In this document: positions 44,100-56,714 of the stretch, in pieces
Layout: each line of letters begins with the position of its first letter
Position numbering within the stretch: the stretch's first letter is position 1
Origin: Sphaeramia orbicularis
Lineage: Eukaryota; Chordata; Actinopteri; Kurtiformes; Apogonidae
NCBI RefSeq assembly: GCF_902148855.1
Contig: NC_043964.1
Span: 34,294,898 to 34,358,897, forward strand
DNA: 64,000 nucleotides
Direction: 5' to 3'
Position numbers and translations under genes: made by a program
Notes under the pieces: generated by a model
What the model was told of the DNA's origin: nothing
The model's input: the letters and a program-made list of their open reading frames with translations, nothing else
Database searches by the model: none

Positions 44100-45273
44100 T
44101 TCTGCTTTAAATAGAATCTGTACTGGACTCTGGGGACAATTTGTTTACAGTAGCTCCTCCTACATCAGATTCATAGTGAACCTACTGAAAAAAAATGAGG
44201 TTATTTTAATATTAAATAAAAATACTTTCACCTCCAACACAGTAAATAGCAGTTGTGAGAATATTATTTACCCTCAAAGACATAGAACTATTTTTGTTGT
44301 GACTTCCTTAATTTAACTATTTATTACTATTTATTATTATATTAAACTCAGCTATTTTCCTTTATTTTATTTGCTGATTGTATAGATGTTCAAAACTGGT
44401 TGAACTGAAAATCAAAATACATTATTAACTTTAACAAAATAAAATCTTCTACAACTACTGATATTTGTCAAACTCCATGGGTTTTACTGGTGAATCAATG
44501 CTGTTTCAGGTTAAAGAGTTTCCACATTTACTAAGGAAACTCTAAAGGTGGAGGACATCTAAGTTTTGCATTGACTCCTCCTTTGGTTTTTACATGAAGG
44601 AGGATAAAAAGCTTTAGTCTTTAGTTTGTTATTATTAGTAGCAGGAGATGAAGAATTTACTATATGTTAAATTAAAGTAAAAAGGTCTTATTATGACTTA
44701 TCCTCTTATTGTACAATCACCTCCTTAATTTTTTTTAATTTATAACCTAATAAACTGTCAAAACTACTGACAGTACTGACTTGAGAAATTATAATGAATG
44801 ACAAAAATAAACAATAAAAGAATGAATTCTTACAATGATTTTTTTTATATCTTCAGTAGTTATATGCCAAGATATGAACTGAGTAATAAATTAATTCAAC
44901 AAAAGAACTTTTTTTTTTAATTTTGAAAAACTACTTTCAGCACAGCTATCCATAAAATCAAAAACAGTATGAGTTGTCATTTATATTATTTAAGCAAGTA
45001 AATATCGATCAAAACAAAATGTAAAATAAACTGTAAATGTGGAAATGGCTTTTATTTTTTTATATTAAATTACCTTGACTACAGTTTTTGTTGACTGGCA
45101 AATGAAAAAAGTGCAAATGTTTTAAAAGTAATACAGTTTTAATTTTATTACATTTATGTTGCTGTCAGTTTTTATCTGTTATTGCTGGTTATTAAGACCC
45201 AGGTTTTAATCATCTTCTTTACTATTTTTGAAGGTAATCATGCACTTTTAATAAATATAAATTATCTTTGATA
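44100..45273. other. Intergenic flank right of V21
   Basis: No gene. B promoter region, then a remnant of a family-A promoter (about 44536-44580, 'ggtggaggacatctaagttttgcattgac') with no leader. The rest is collinear with 34.6-35.8 kb. Confidence 0.65.
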
Positions 45274-45275
45274 TA

Positions 45276-45825
45276 CAGGGTGGAGAAGCAAAATTTACAA
45301 TGAACATTTAGTTGTTTTTTCTCAGCAGGCACTGCGTCAATTGTTTTGAAACCAAACATATATTGATGTCATAATCATACCTAACACTATTATCCGTACC
45401 TTTTCAGAAACTTTTGCCCATATGAGTAATCAGGAAAGCAAACGTCAAAGAGTGTGTGATTTGCTGAATGCACTTGTCACACCAAAGGAGATTTCAAAAA
45501 TAGTTGGAGTGTCCATAAAGACTGTTTATAATGTAAAGAAGAGAATGACTATGAGCAAAACTATTACGAGAAAGTCTGGAAGATACTATTAAAGAAGAAT
45601 GGGAGAAGTTGTCACCCGAATATTTGAGGAACACTTGCGCAAGTTTCAGGAAGCGTGTGAAGGCAGTTATTGAGAAAGAAGGAGGACACATAGAATAAAA
45701 ACATTTTCTATGATGTAAATTTTCTTGTGGCAAATAAATTCTCATGACTTTCAATAAATTAATTGGTCATACACTGTCTTTCAATCCCTGCCTCAAAATA
45801 TTGTAAATTTTGCTTCCCCACCCTG
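45276..45825 (+). mobile_element. Mariner/Tc1-type DNA transposon, internally deleted
   Basis: 550 bp with inverted ends CAGGGTGGAGAAGCAAAAT and flanking TA (45274-45275, 45826-45827). A plus-strand frame from about 45424 encodes an N-terminal helix-turn-helix-like stretch (KRQRVCDLLNALVTPKEISK). A C-terminal-like piece follows; the catalytic middle is missing, so it is non-autonomous. The V15-V16 block lacks it (near 35812-35822). Confidence 0.88.
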
Positions 45826-46199
45826 TATTTGTTATAGTTTTGTTCAATCACTGTTGAAGGTTCAGAACAGGTTTTCATTCACTGTGAGTTGTTCTGCAGG
45901 TCTTCCTTAATATATAAAAAAAAAAATAAGTACACTACAGGCTTTTTTAATACATTATTACTTTTTCATTGACTTCAATCACAACCCCACAACATAAAAA
46001 TTTATATTCAACATGTGATCATTTATTTTCACTACTCTGTCATTCCAGTGGAAATTCCTGATTATGGGATTGATTAGAATATCTGTGGATGCAAGAAACA
46101 GCAACTTGATAATCACAACCCACTAGGGTTCATATAAAGTAACAACAAAACCATTTTTGAGGATTTTGTACAGCTGCTTCACTAACTCCAGTCACTGTG

Positions 46200-46646
46200 T
46201 CTCTCGTGCACAATAATAAACAGCAGAATCTTCAGTTTTCAGACTGTTCATCTGCAGATACAGCTGGTTTCTGCTGTTGTCTCTGGAGATGGTGAAACGA
46301 CCTTGGACTGACTGGGAATAGTAAGTAGTGCTGCCACTACCACTATAAATCCAAGCGATCCACTCCAGTCCTTTTCCAGGAGCCTGTCTGATCCAGGCCA
46401 TGTGAGAGCCACTGAAGGAGAATCCAGATGTTGTACAGGTCAGTCTGTGGGATTCTCCAGGTCTTTTTACTGCCGGGTCAGATTCTATCAGAGTCTGACC
46501 CCAAACACCTGCGAAGACAAATGAGAAAACAGAAAATGTTTATAAGCTGTTAGTCTTTTAATAAGAACCTGATCTTCAGACTGGTGAATATCTTGACCTG
46601 CCCAGCAGATAGTTAAGAGCAGCAGTCCTGTCCTACAGTCCATCAT
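46200..46646 (-). CDS. IGHV: V22: IGHV family A
   Basis: Leader exon 46598-46646 ([17 protein letters not shown]), 89-nt intron, V exon 46200-46508. [18 protein letters not shown] subgroup with V6/V32. CDR1 [11 protein letters not shown], long CDR2 [13 protein letters not shown], end YYCARE. RSS 46161-46199 is CACAGTG/23/ACAAAATCC. Octamer-like TTTTGCAT at 46706-46713. Open. Confidence 0.9.
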
Positions 46647-46713
46647 GTTCAACTGTTCTCACATGCCTCCTGCAGTCAGATAAGTAGAGGAGGAGGACTT
46701 CTGAGTTTTGCAT

Positions 46714-47935
46714 CGACTCCACCTAAAAAACAAACTGTGAACAGACAAACATTTGGTTCTTAAAAATCAACACAGAATTCAGCTAAATGAATCTTTTTTT
46801 ATTATTATTTTTAGGTCTATTCCATTATGTCAAATAGTGAGGAGAAGATTATAAATATAAGTAAACAAGTAACTTGTAAAAAAAAAAAAGGTATTCACTA
46901 AAGTTAACGCCTTTATCTGTATATCATTCTCATTTTATCTTTTAATCTCATCATCTTGTTAATCAATGTCATTCAAATTTTAATTTATAATCAAAATGCT
47001 TTGGGGATGCAGTGATATATTGGACACACATCAGTATCAGCTGACATTCCTGATATCAGCCAATATCAGTATCTTCATATAAAATATCTTTTCACTGATT
47101 TCAAATTTATCCGTCTTGCAATGTTTTTTTTTTTTTTTTATTTAGTTTTTTTTTTAATAAATTTGTATGTTTATTTCTATTCAATGATGATGTAGTGAAG
47201 GCTTAAAAACTTTAAATTAATAACGATTTTTAAATATACATATTAAACAATAATTTTCTCACGAGGGTTAAATAACAAGAAAAACAAAATAAAGAAACAG
47301 AAAGAAACACAAGCATCAGTAGCAGCTATTGGCAAAAGTTATCCTGTTACATTGATAATATCCATCAATAATCTGTGCATCTCTAAAATGCTGCCATTCA
47401 TTGTATAGTGTTACTTTTCAATTCTTTTATATTTCACAAGAGATCAGTGTAAGTTAAATTCTGCAGTTCAATACCTTAGTGGTGTTTTTCTAAAGGTCTC
47501 TCCACTTACATTCACTTATTAAAATAAAAGACCAGCTTAATTTGTTGTTTACAGTGTCATTTGCTTTAAGTCTTTTATAAACTGAATCAGTTTGTAAAGA
47601 CCAACTATAGTCAACTATTGAGTGGAATATGTGTTTATATTTTATAAGCTTAGTCATTTTTTTTTCCACATCAAAAAATAAATTAACCCAAAAATCACTG
47701 AATCATGATATCGTAACTCTTTAGAGTTTTTTTTTTTTTTTTTTAACATGAAAAACTATAAATGAATTGAAGATGTTTGCATATGATGTTAAAGTAAACA
47801 TGCAGAAAAAATACAAAGAGGGGTGTACACATGATAATACTGAAATGGAGAATCAGCTGAAGAAGAAGGAGATGCATGTTTCTGTTACAAAGGGATAAAT
47901 TAATGACACTGCAGGAAGGGTTTGAAGTGTGGTGT
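46714..47935. other. Intergenic flank between V22 and V23
   Basis: No gene. Collinear with 25.5-27.7 kb and has the single uninserted TTAA site (about 47517-47520) for the element at 26369-27327. Confidence 0.75.
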
Positions 47936-47974
47936 AGATTTTGTACAGCTGCTTCACTAACTCCAGTCACTGTG

Positions 47975-48326
47975 GGTGTCGTGCACAATAATAAACAGCA
48001 GAATCTTCAGTTTTCAGACTGTTCATCTGCAGATACATCTGCTCTTTGCTGTTGTCTCTAGAGGTGGTGAAACGGCCTTGGACTGACTGGGAATAGTAAG
48101 CACCCCCACTCGTGTCAGTTGCGATCCACTCCAGTCCTTTTCCAGGAGCCTGTCTGATCCAACCCATCCAGTAGCTGCTAAAGCTTAGTCCAGTTGCTGT
48201 ACAGGTCAGTCTGTGAGACTCTCCTGGTCTGGTCACAACTGGGTCAGACTGTGTTATGCTCCAGCCTTGAACACCTGTTAACACCAACACAGCAAACACC
48301 AAGAATGTTCTCATTCTGTCAGCCAT
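47975..48326 (-). CDS. IGHV: V23: IGHV family B, intronless leader
   Basis: [31 protein letters not shown]1 [14 protein letters not shown]2 [10 protein letters not shown] (one residue shorter than V11), end YYCARH. RSS 47936-47974 is CACAGTG/23/ACAAAATCT. Continuous frame. Confidence 0.9.
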
Positions 48327-48379
48327 GTTTACAGTGTGTTTAAGGCTGAAATCCATGATTCTGCTTTAAATAGAATCTG

Positions 48380-49667
48380 TACTGGACTCTGGGGACAATT
48401 TGTTTACAGTAGCTCCTCCTACATCAGATTCATAGTGAACCTACTGAATAATAATGAGATTATTTTAATATTAAATAAAAAGACTTTCACCTCCAACACA
48501 GTAAATAGCAGTTGTGAGAATATTATTTACCCTCAGAGACATAGAACTATTTTTGTTGTGACTTCCTATATTTAACTCTTCCTTTATCACTATTTATTGT
48601 GATTTATCTCTCAGCAATTTTCCTTTATTTTATTTACTAATTGTGTAGATGTTCCTAAAGGTGCAGATTAAATTCAATGGTTAAACTGAAAAGCAAAATA
48701 AACGATTAACTTAACCTAAATAAAACCTTCTACAACTACTGTTATTTGTCAAACTCCATGGGTTTTACTGGTGAATCAATGCTGCAGCAGATGAAAGTGT
48801 TTCCACATTCACTAAAGAGTCTGTGAACGTCCAAATGGGTCATATCTGATGTTCATGAAAAGCTGAGAAACTGCATTTCACACCAATTATTTACATGTAT
48901 TAATAGGATAATTGGTTCAATGGTTATTAATCATTTTAGATCAATAGATGCTTTTGGTCATTACATACGACATGAATCTAATTAAATTTTAAATGACTCA
49001 AATGCATTCAATTCATCAATTCATGTGTTTTAAAAGTAAGTAAAAGAAATTAATGGATAATTTTCATCAGTGTTGAATTATACAAGATTATTGTGTGTGC
49101 ATGTTAATTATCTGATTATATTTTGTTATTAAATCAAGAGTTTTCTTCAGACATACAGATTTAAAACACTTGGACAGTAATTGCAGATGCTTTAAGGCCA
49201 TAAATACACAAAAAATCATGAAGCTTCAAGAAAAAAAAACATTCTCAAAACTGAAATATGAGACTGGAATTGAAAATGTTTTAATTCTCATCACCATGCA
49301 CCACAGTTAGTGCATATAGTCATTTACTAAAAATCTCCAAAACAGAAAAAAACACTTAAGTGACAGCAATGTTTGAAAGAGATGGTTTGTTGTTTTGAAC
49401 CGTGAAATGTTATTCATTAATATCAGTTTTCATTAATTATTGTCTGCTCATCATTCCATACAATAAACCAACATTTGGGATATATTTTAGACTGAAGACA
49501 ATCCTCAAAGTCATGTTTTGGTCAAATGTTTCTCCTGTTATTTTTTTCTTTATGTGAAGTCACCTGTTTAGTTATAACCATTTCTTGACATAATATTTAG
49601 TGGAAACTGAACAAATGTGTTGTGAAACTCATTCATGTACTTTTCAGATAATATTGTTTGACTCAGA
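48380..49667. other. Intergenic flank between V23 and V24
   Basis: No gene; B-upstream / C-downstream flank as at 10.2-11.5 kb. Confidence 0.7.
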
Positions 49668-49706
49668 GGTTTTTATTCAGCTGTTCCACTGTCTTCAGTC
49701 ACTGTG

Positions 49707-50163
49707 CTCACGAGCACAGAAGTAAACAGCAGAATCGTCTGTTGTCAGACTGGTGATTTCCAGGTACTGAGTGCTGCTGGGAACATTTTCAGTCATGGTG
49801 AAACGTCTTTGGAAAGAGCTGCCATAGAGAGGAGAATTATTGCCTGTGTCCATTCTCCCAATCCATTCCAGAGCTTGTCCCGGCCTCTGTCGTATCCAGT
49901 GGATGTTTCTGCTCGTCATGCTATAACCAGAAATGACACATGACATCTGCACTGTGTCTCCAGGTCTTTTCACCTCAGAGGATGACTGGTCCAGTTTGAT
50001 CTCACACCAAACTCCTGTAAACAAAGAAAAAAGGAATCAAATACACTGTATCACAGGTTAGATATTTAACACAGAGTCATTTAAATGTGTTCAAGTAGAT
50101 GATCCTTTTACCATGTATGTGAAGTATAAACACAAATACAGTCCATGTGAGTGTATTTTCCAT
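49707..50163 (-). CDS. IGHV: V24: IGHV family C
   Basis: Leader exon 50112-50163, 97-nt intron, V exon 49707-50014. CDR1 [11 protein letters not shown] and CDR2 [11 protein letters not shown] are identical to V17; the last codon gives CARE instead of CARR. RSS 49668-49706 is CACAGTG/23/ATAAAAACC. Octamer-like ATGCAAAG at 50263-50270. Open. Confidence 0.9.
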
Positions 50164-50270
50164 TATGAATGATGATCAGTTCTATTTAGATGAAAAACTC
50201 TCCCAGTTGTTCTTTGACAAATGCTGTGAGAGTTGATTGTGTTGCATTTATAAGCAATAAAACTTTGCAT

Positions 50271-50874
50271 AGACCTCCCCCTACTGGTATAAAAGGGAAC
50301 AACTTGGCTTGTTCTCAAGAGTAATCGATTCCTTCAGTAGTCCTGAAACATTTTGCTTGATTCACTATGCTGTGAAAAAACAAAACAAAAAAAAAAACAG
50401 AGGTTGTCACATAAAAAAAAAAAAAAAAATAAACAGAAAAAAGAGAACTGATACCTTAAAAAAACATTGTTCTTTTCTACTTTAAATGTGCTCTTTGTTT
50501 CAGGGGTCATGTGTATGTGTATAAAATTGATCAGTTTATATAGACTAACTATGGTCACGATGAAGAGTGAAATCATGTTTTTCATGTTCATCATGTCAAT
50601 CAATCATTTTTTTTTGTTTTATAAATTTGCAAAAAAAAAAAAAAGTCCACATCAAAAGCTGAAGTGACCCAAGAATCACTGAATCATGAGATTATCACTT
50701 ATTGATTTAGGTTTTTAGTTTATACAAGAAAATTCTGACTGAATCGAAGATGTTTGTGTATGATGCTAAAGAGCTTCACAGATTATGATATTGAAAGGGA
50801 GAATCAATTGAAGATAAAAGAGATGAATGTTTCTGTAACAAAGGGATAACTTCATTATATTGCATACACGGTAT
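50271..50874. other. Intergenic flank between V24 and V25
   Basis: No gene. A-rich runs at 50376-50398 and 50413-50430. A short D-flank remnant near 50455-50515 ('cattgttcttttctactttaa', 'ttcaggggtcatgtgta') lacks the RSS. Confidence 0.6.
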
Positions 50875-50913
50875 AGATTTTGTACAGCTGCTTCACTAAC
50901 TCCAGTCACTGTG

Positions 50914-51347
50914 TCTCTCGTGCACAATAATAAACAGCAGAATCTTCAGTTTTCAGACTGTTCATCTGCAGATACAGCTGGTTTCTGCCGTTGTCTCTGG
51001 AGATGGTGAAACGACCTTGGACTGACTGGGAATAGTAAGTAGTGCCACCATCACCACTGATCCAAGCGATCCACTCCAGTCCTTTTCCAGGAGCCTGTCT
51101 GATCCAACCCATATGATAGTGGCCTGAGAATCCAGATGTTGTACAGGTCAGTCTGTGGGATTCTCCAGGTCTTTTCACTGCAGGTTCAGATTCAGTCAGA
51201 GTCTGACCATCAACACCTGTAAATAAAACCAAGAAAATACAATAAGCTGCCAGTATTTGAAGGACACCCTTTAGTTTAATATAAGCAGATATGTTCACCT
51301 GCCCAGTAGATGGTTAACAGTACCAGTCCTGTCCTGTAGTCCATCAT
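50914..51347 (-). CDS. IGHV: V25: IGHV family A, short CDR1
   Basis: Leader exon 51299-51347, 82-nt intron, V exon 50914-51216. [21 protein letters not shown]1 region [10 protein letters not shown], one residue shorter than its relatives and altered in the usual FTFSS stretch. CDR2 [12 protein letters not shown], end YYCARE. RSS 50875-50913 is CACAGTG/23/ACAAAATCT. Octamer-like TTTTGCAT at 51418-51425. Open, with a stop-free intron in frame. Confidence 0.9.
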
Positions 51348-51425
51348 GTTAAACTATGGGTCCACTACTGTCTGTTTTCTTCTCTGTTGTCAGATAAGTA
51401 GATGTGGAAGGTGTGAGTTTTGCAT

Positions 51426-52597
51426 TGACTCCTCCTCACAGGCCTGAGACTTTGAAAGTTCACTTCAGTGTTTAGTGACATCAGCAAAAACGTTTCAAGA
51501 ATAATTGCTTTACATGCACTTTAAAAGTTTCCACATATGCTTTAGTTTCAGCATCTATTAAACCCATGGCAACGATGATAAAAGAAACAATTTTGTCATG
51601 TGACTGAACATGTATTAAATTAATTCATTATGAAATGAATCTGTTCAGCAGGGGTGTGATGGATGACAAGGAATATTGTGGTTAGTTTTTGGTCTTTTAA
51701 TAACAGAAAAAAATCAAACAAATAACAGCAATATAAGATAAACAGTTAATATATGAGAGATAAGCAATAAAATCATATGTGGAAACATCACTTGTCTTTT
51801 ACCCATCAGTGAAAAAAACAATCATAAACTACAGAACATTGTCCCATTGAAGGCCAAGATATGGTAGAGACACACCTTGAAAAAATCAACAAGTCGACAA
51901 ATAGAAATATAAGCAGACAAACAAACATACTTAGATACAGACAGACAGACCAATAGACAGACAGATGGACACAAACAGGGAAAAGGTTCTAATCAGTTGT
52001 TTGTGTGTCCTCTAGAGTTTAACACCAGGAACTGAAACTGTTTTACTGTAGAAATGACATGAAAAACCCCAAAGGTTTAGGACTGAAACCTTGTCTGTCA
52101 CTTGTTTCTAACATTAAACAAAACTCAGAACAGAATTATTCAAAGACTGATTATTCATTTATTCATTTATTCATTTATTTATTTGTTTATTTATTTATTC
52201 ATTCATTCATCAGATTCTTGATAGTTTGAAATAAACTGAACATAGGGTGCTTTTTTTTTTTTTTCATTTTACAAACACATACATGTTTACGATTTTGGAT
52301 TTCCCCTCTAAATAGGATTTCATTTCATTCATGTTCTCTACTGTTGACTCTTGGCCTCTGAAAATTTTATTCAGTGATTGTCTCTTCCATAACTCAGTTC
52401 TGCTTCAAGTTTAACTGTAATGTATTAATTTCATAAATACTTGAGGACTGTTTCAGGTGCAATTTTTCTCCTTATCAACATTTGAATTTTGTACATATTT
52501 TACACAGTTTATGTACAATTATAAACATATGTTGTGGACTGAAATGGTTTGCTAAGATGAAACATCAATTAAGGAATCTCTGCTTTACTGACATGTA
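51426..52597. other. Intergenic flank between V25 and V26
   Basis: No gene. Collinear with 31.4-32.9 and 54.9-55.8 kb. An (ATTC/ATTT)n tract lies at 52143-52212. The site of repeat copy 3 is empty here (about 51905). Confidence 0.65.
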
Positions 52598-52636
52598 GGA
52601 TTTTGTACAGCTGATTCACTAACTCCAGTCACTGTG

Positions 52637-53071
52637 GGTATCGTGCACAATAATAAACAGCAGAATCTTCAGTTTTCAGACTGTTCATCTTCAGATACAC
52701 CTGGTTTCTGCTGTTGTCTCTGGAGATGGTGAAACGGCCTTGAAATGACTGAGAATATCGAGTACTGCCAAGATTACTGATGTCAGCGATCCACTCCAGT
52801 CCTTCTCCAGGAGCCTGTCTGATCCAGTCGATGCTGTAGCTGCTGAATGTGAATCCAGATGTTGTACAGGTCAGTCTGTGGGATTCTCCAGGTCTTTTCA
52901 CTGCAGGTCCAGATTCAGTCAGAGTCTGACCATCAACACCTGTTCAAGGAGAAAAAGTGCATTAGACCTGCATCACAATTTGACTCCAGATGGATTTGTT
53001 ATTAATTGTTTGGTATCTTCACCTGCCCAGCAGATAATGAAAAGCAGCAGTCCTGTCCTATAGTCCATCAT
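52637..53071 (-). CDS. IGHV: V26: IGHV family A
   Basis: Leader exon 53023-53071 ([17 protein letters not shown]), 83-nt intron, V exon 52637-52939. [21 protein letters not shown]1 [13 protein letters not shown]2 [15 protein letters not shown]2 [19 protein letters not shown], end YYCARY. RSS 52598-52636 is CACAGTG/23/ACAAAATCC. The promoter has a perfect octamer ATTTGCAT at 53138-53145. Open. Confidence 0.91.
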
Positions 53072-53145
53072 GTTCAACTGCTCTGTTCTCTGTTGTCCTC
53101 TCTGCACTCACATAAGTAGAGGTGGAGGACATCTAAGATTTGCAT

Positions 53146-53796
53146 CGACTCCTCCTTTGGTTTTCACATGAAGGGTTAGGGTTGGCTTAAAAGACAGTCT
53201 TTAGTTTATTATTATTATGACTAGTATTAGTAGTAAAAGTAGGAGTTGTAATATTTACGTTATATTAAAATAAGGTGAAAAGGTTGTGTTAACTCTGTGT
53301 ATTTGGTGACTTAACCTCTTATTGTACAATCACCTCCATTATGTCAGTCAAAGTCTTCTGATTTACAACCTAATTATTTTACCTTTTTTTTGTTTTTTTT
53401 AAACATTATATTGTATTCAGCAGATGCTTTTATCCAAAGCAACTTACAAAAGAGAGGATCAAATCAAGCACCAATGTTCAAGTATAATAAGCAAAACATT
53501 ATCAAATGCAAGACAAAAAACTGGGTGAAATGCAATTGTAGCAACAGGAGCAACCTAATAAACTGACATGACTACTGATAGTATTGACCTGATAAATTAT
53601 AATGAATGACAATAATAAACATTAAAAGAATGAACTGTGGCAGTGATTTTGCACATCTGTAGTTGTATGTTAAGATGTGAACAATAGAGTTAGAATTTAG
53701 TTCAACAAAATAATAAAGTTATTTTGAAAAACAACTCTCAGAACAGCTATCCATGAAACAAAAAACTGCATGAGTTGTCTTTTACATAATTAAAAA

Positions 53797-53829
<33 letters not shown>

Positions 53830-54371
53830 AGTACGTGTAAAATAAGCACTGAGAGTGGAAATAGCTTTTATTTTTTTTATATTAAATTATGTTTACTACA
53901 GCTTTTTCTTGACTGGCAAATAAAAAAAAAAATGTGCACATTTTTCACAAGTAATGCAGTTTTTAATTGTGTTTAATTAATATTAAGATCTGGGTTTTCA
54001 TCATCTTCAGCATTGTTTTGAAGGTAATCATGCACTTTTAATAAATAAAAACTAATTTTGATATGAATGTTATAGTTGTGTTCAGTCACTGTTGAAGGTT
54101 CAAAATAAGTTTTCATTCACTGACTTTTTCTGAAGGTCTCTGTGCTTCATATCAGGCTCTTTTATTACAGTATAGCTTACTCATTAACTTTAATCACAAT
54201 CTGATAGAAAATAATCTTTTAACATCTGATTATTTATTTTCACTAATCACTCATTCCAGTATAAATTCCTGATTATGGAATTGATTAGAATACATGTGGA
54301 TGCAGGAAACAGCAAATTGATATTCACAACCCAGTAATGTTTATATAAAATATTGACAACATCATTTTTGA
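53146..54371. other. Intergenic flank between V26 and V27
   Basis: No gene. Collinear with 41.3-42.5 kb; (TA)n at 53798-53827. Confidence 0.65.
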
Positions 54372-54410
54372 GGATTTTGTACAGCTGTTTCACTAACTCC
54401 AGTCACTGTG

Positions 54411-54847
54411 GCTCTCGTGCACAATAATAAACAGCAGAATCTTCAGTTTTCAGACTGTTCATCTGCAGATACAGCTGGTTTCTACTGTTGTCTCTGGAGA
54501 TGGTGAAACGGCCTTGGACTGACTGGGAATAGTAAATGTAAGTACTAGCACCACTAACATAAGCGATCCACTCCAGTCCTTTTCCAGGAGCCTGTCTGAT
54601 CCAGTGCATACTGTAGCTGCTGAATGTGAATCCAGATGTTGTACAGGTCAGTCTGTGGGATTCTCCAGGTCTTTTTACTGCAGGTCCAGATTCAGTCAGA
54701 GTCTGACCATCAACACCTGTAAATAAAACCAAGAAAATACAATGATCTGCCAGTATATGAAGGACACCCTTTAGTTTATTATAAGCAGATATGTTCACCT
54801 GCCCAGTAGATGGTTAACAGTACCAGTCCTGTCCTGTAGTCCATCAT
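54411..54847 (-). CDS. IGHV: V27: IGHV family A
   Basis: Leader exon 54799-54847, 82-nt intron, V exon 54411-54716. [21 protein letters not shown]1 [14 protein letters not shown]2 [12 protein letters not shown], end YYCARE. RSS 54372-54410 is CACAGTG/23/ACAAAATCC. Octamer-like TTTTGCAT at 54918-54925. Open; stop-free intron in frame. Confidence 0.9.
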
Positions 54848-55900
54848 GTTAAACTATGGGTCCACTTCTGTCTGTTTTCTTCTCTGTCGTCAGATAAGTA
54901 GATGTGAAAGGTGTGAGTTTTGCATTGACTCCTCCTCACAGGCCTGAGAGTTTGAAAGTTCACTTCAGTGTTTAGTGACATCAGCAAAAATGTTCCAGGA
55001 AGAATTTCTTTACATGCACTTTAAAAGTTTCCACATAAGCTTTAGTTACAGCATCTATCAAAACCATGGCAACAATAATACAAGAAACAACTGTGTCATG
55101 TGACTGAATATGTATTCAGTGGATTCATTATTAAATGAATCTGTTCAGCAGGGGTGTGATGGATGACAAGAAGCATTGAGGTAAATTTTGGTCTTTTAAT
55201 GACAGAAAAAATACAACAAATAACATCAATATAAGATAAACAGTTAATATATGAAAGATAAGCAATAAAATTACATGTGGAAACATCACTTGTCTTTTAC
55301 CCATCAGTGAACAAGACGATCACAAACTACAGAACACTGTCCCACTGAGGGCAAAGGTATGGTAGAGACACACCTTGTGAAAAATGTAATAAGTCGACAA
55401 ACAGAAATATAAGCAGACAAACAGACATACTTAGATACAGACAGACTGACCAATAGACAGACAGATGGACACAAACAGGGAAAAGGTTCTAATCAGTTGT
55501 TTGTGTGTTCTCTAGAGTTTAACACCAGGAACTGAAACTGTTTTACTGTAGAAATGACATGAAAAACCCCAAAGGTTTAGGACTGAAACCTTGTCTGTCA
55601 CTTGTTTCTAACATTAAACAAAACTCAGAACAGGATTATTCAAAGACTGTTTATTGATTGATTGACTGACTGACTGATTGATTGATTGATCTATCAGATT
55701 TTTGATAGTTTGAAATAAACTGAACATAAAGCTTTTTTTGTCATTTTATAAACACATATACGTTTACGATTTTTGATTTTCCCTGTAATTAGGATTTCGT
55801 TTCATTCATGTTCTCCCCTGTTTACTCTTTTTATTCAGCGACTGTCTCTTCCATAACTCAGTCTTGCTTCAACATAATCAAGTAATAACACATTCTTCAC

Positions 55901-55949
55901 CTGCCCAGCAGATCATTAACAGCACAAGTCCTGCCCTGTAGTCCATCAT
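55901..55949 (-). pseudogene. Orphan family-A leader exon
   Basis: An intact leader ([17 protein letters not shown], as in V14/V20) with donor GTGAAG and octamer-like TTTTGCAT (56018-56025), but no V exon follows. The intron runs after about 25 nt into the far flank normally found beyond the RSS ('ccataactcagtcttgcttc'). A deletion has removed the rest of the intron, the V exon and the RSS. Confidence 0.85.
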
Positions 55950-56168
55950 GTTCAACTGTACACCCACTAGTTCTGTCATCATCTGCAGTCACTTAAATGA
56001 GACAGAAAACATGCTTGTTTTGCATGGACTGCTCCTCACAGGTTGGAAGGCAGTAAAGCAGAAGTAGATGTTTAGTGATGTGAGACAAATTTCTTCTCAT
56101 ATTTGAACTTTAGTAACCTCTTGAACAAAATTAAATTTGTGTAAACACTGTTAAAATTGTGGAAGAAC

Positions 56169-56172
56169 ACTC

Positions 56173-56244
<72 letters not shown>

Positions 56245-56257
56245 GCTCTCTCTCTCG
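56169..56257. repeat. (CT)n microsatellite
   Basis: About 89 bp of CT with a few CG interruptions. Confidence 0.95.
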
Positions 56258-56714
56258 ACAAAAGACAAAAATATTGTTCTTAGAAATCAGCACAGAATTG
56301 AACTAAATGAAATTCAGATCTATTCCATTATGTAAATCAGTGAACAACAGATTATAAATATAGGTAAACAAGTCACTTGTAAAAATAAAAATGTTCATTG
56401 TCTTTATCTGTATCATTCTCATTTCAGTCAGTATCAGTATCTTCATAAAATATATTTTCACCGTTTGCATGTTTATCTGTCCGGTTATTGTAAAGTAAAG
56501 GGTAAAATAATACATAATTGATAAATCACTAAGGAAGTGTCTGATATTTATAAAATAATAATAATCCAGAAGTCACCACAAAACACTTCTAAAGATAAAG
56601 AGGGAAAATATTTTTTCCTTATATCATCTGAAAACATGTTTGTAATACAAACAAACAGAAATGGATAGATGAAGGAGTTTTTGTATGAAATTCCTATTAG
56701 TGTCTCTCACTGTG

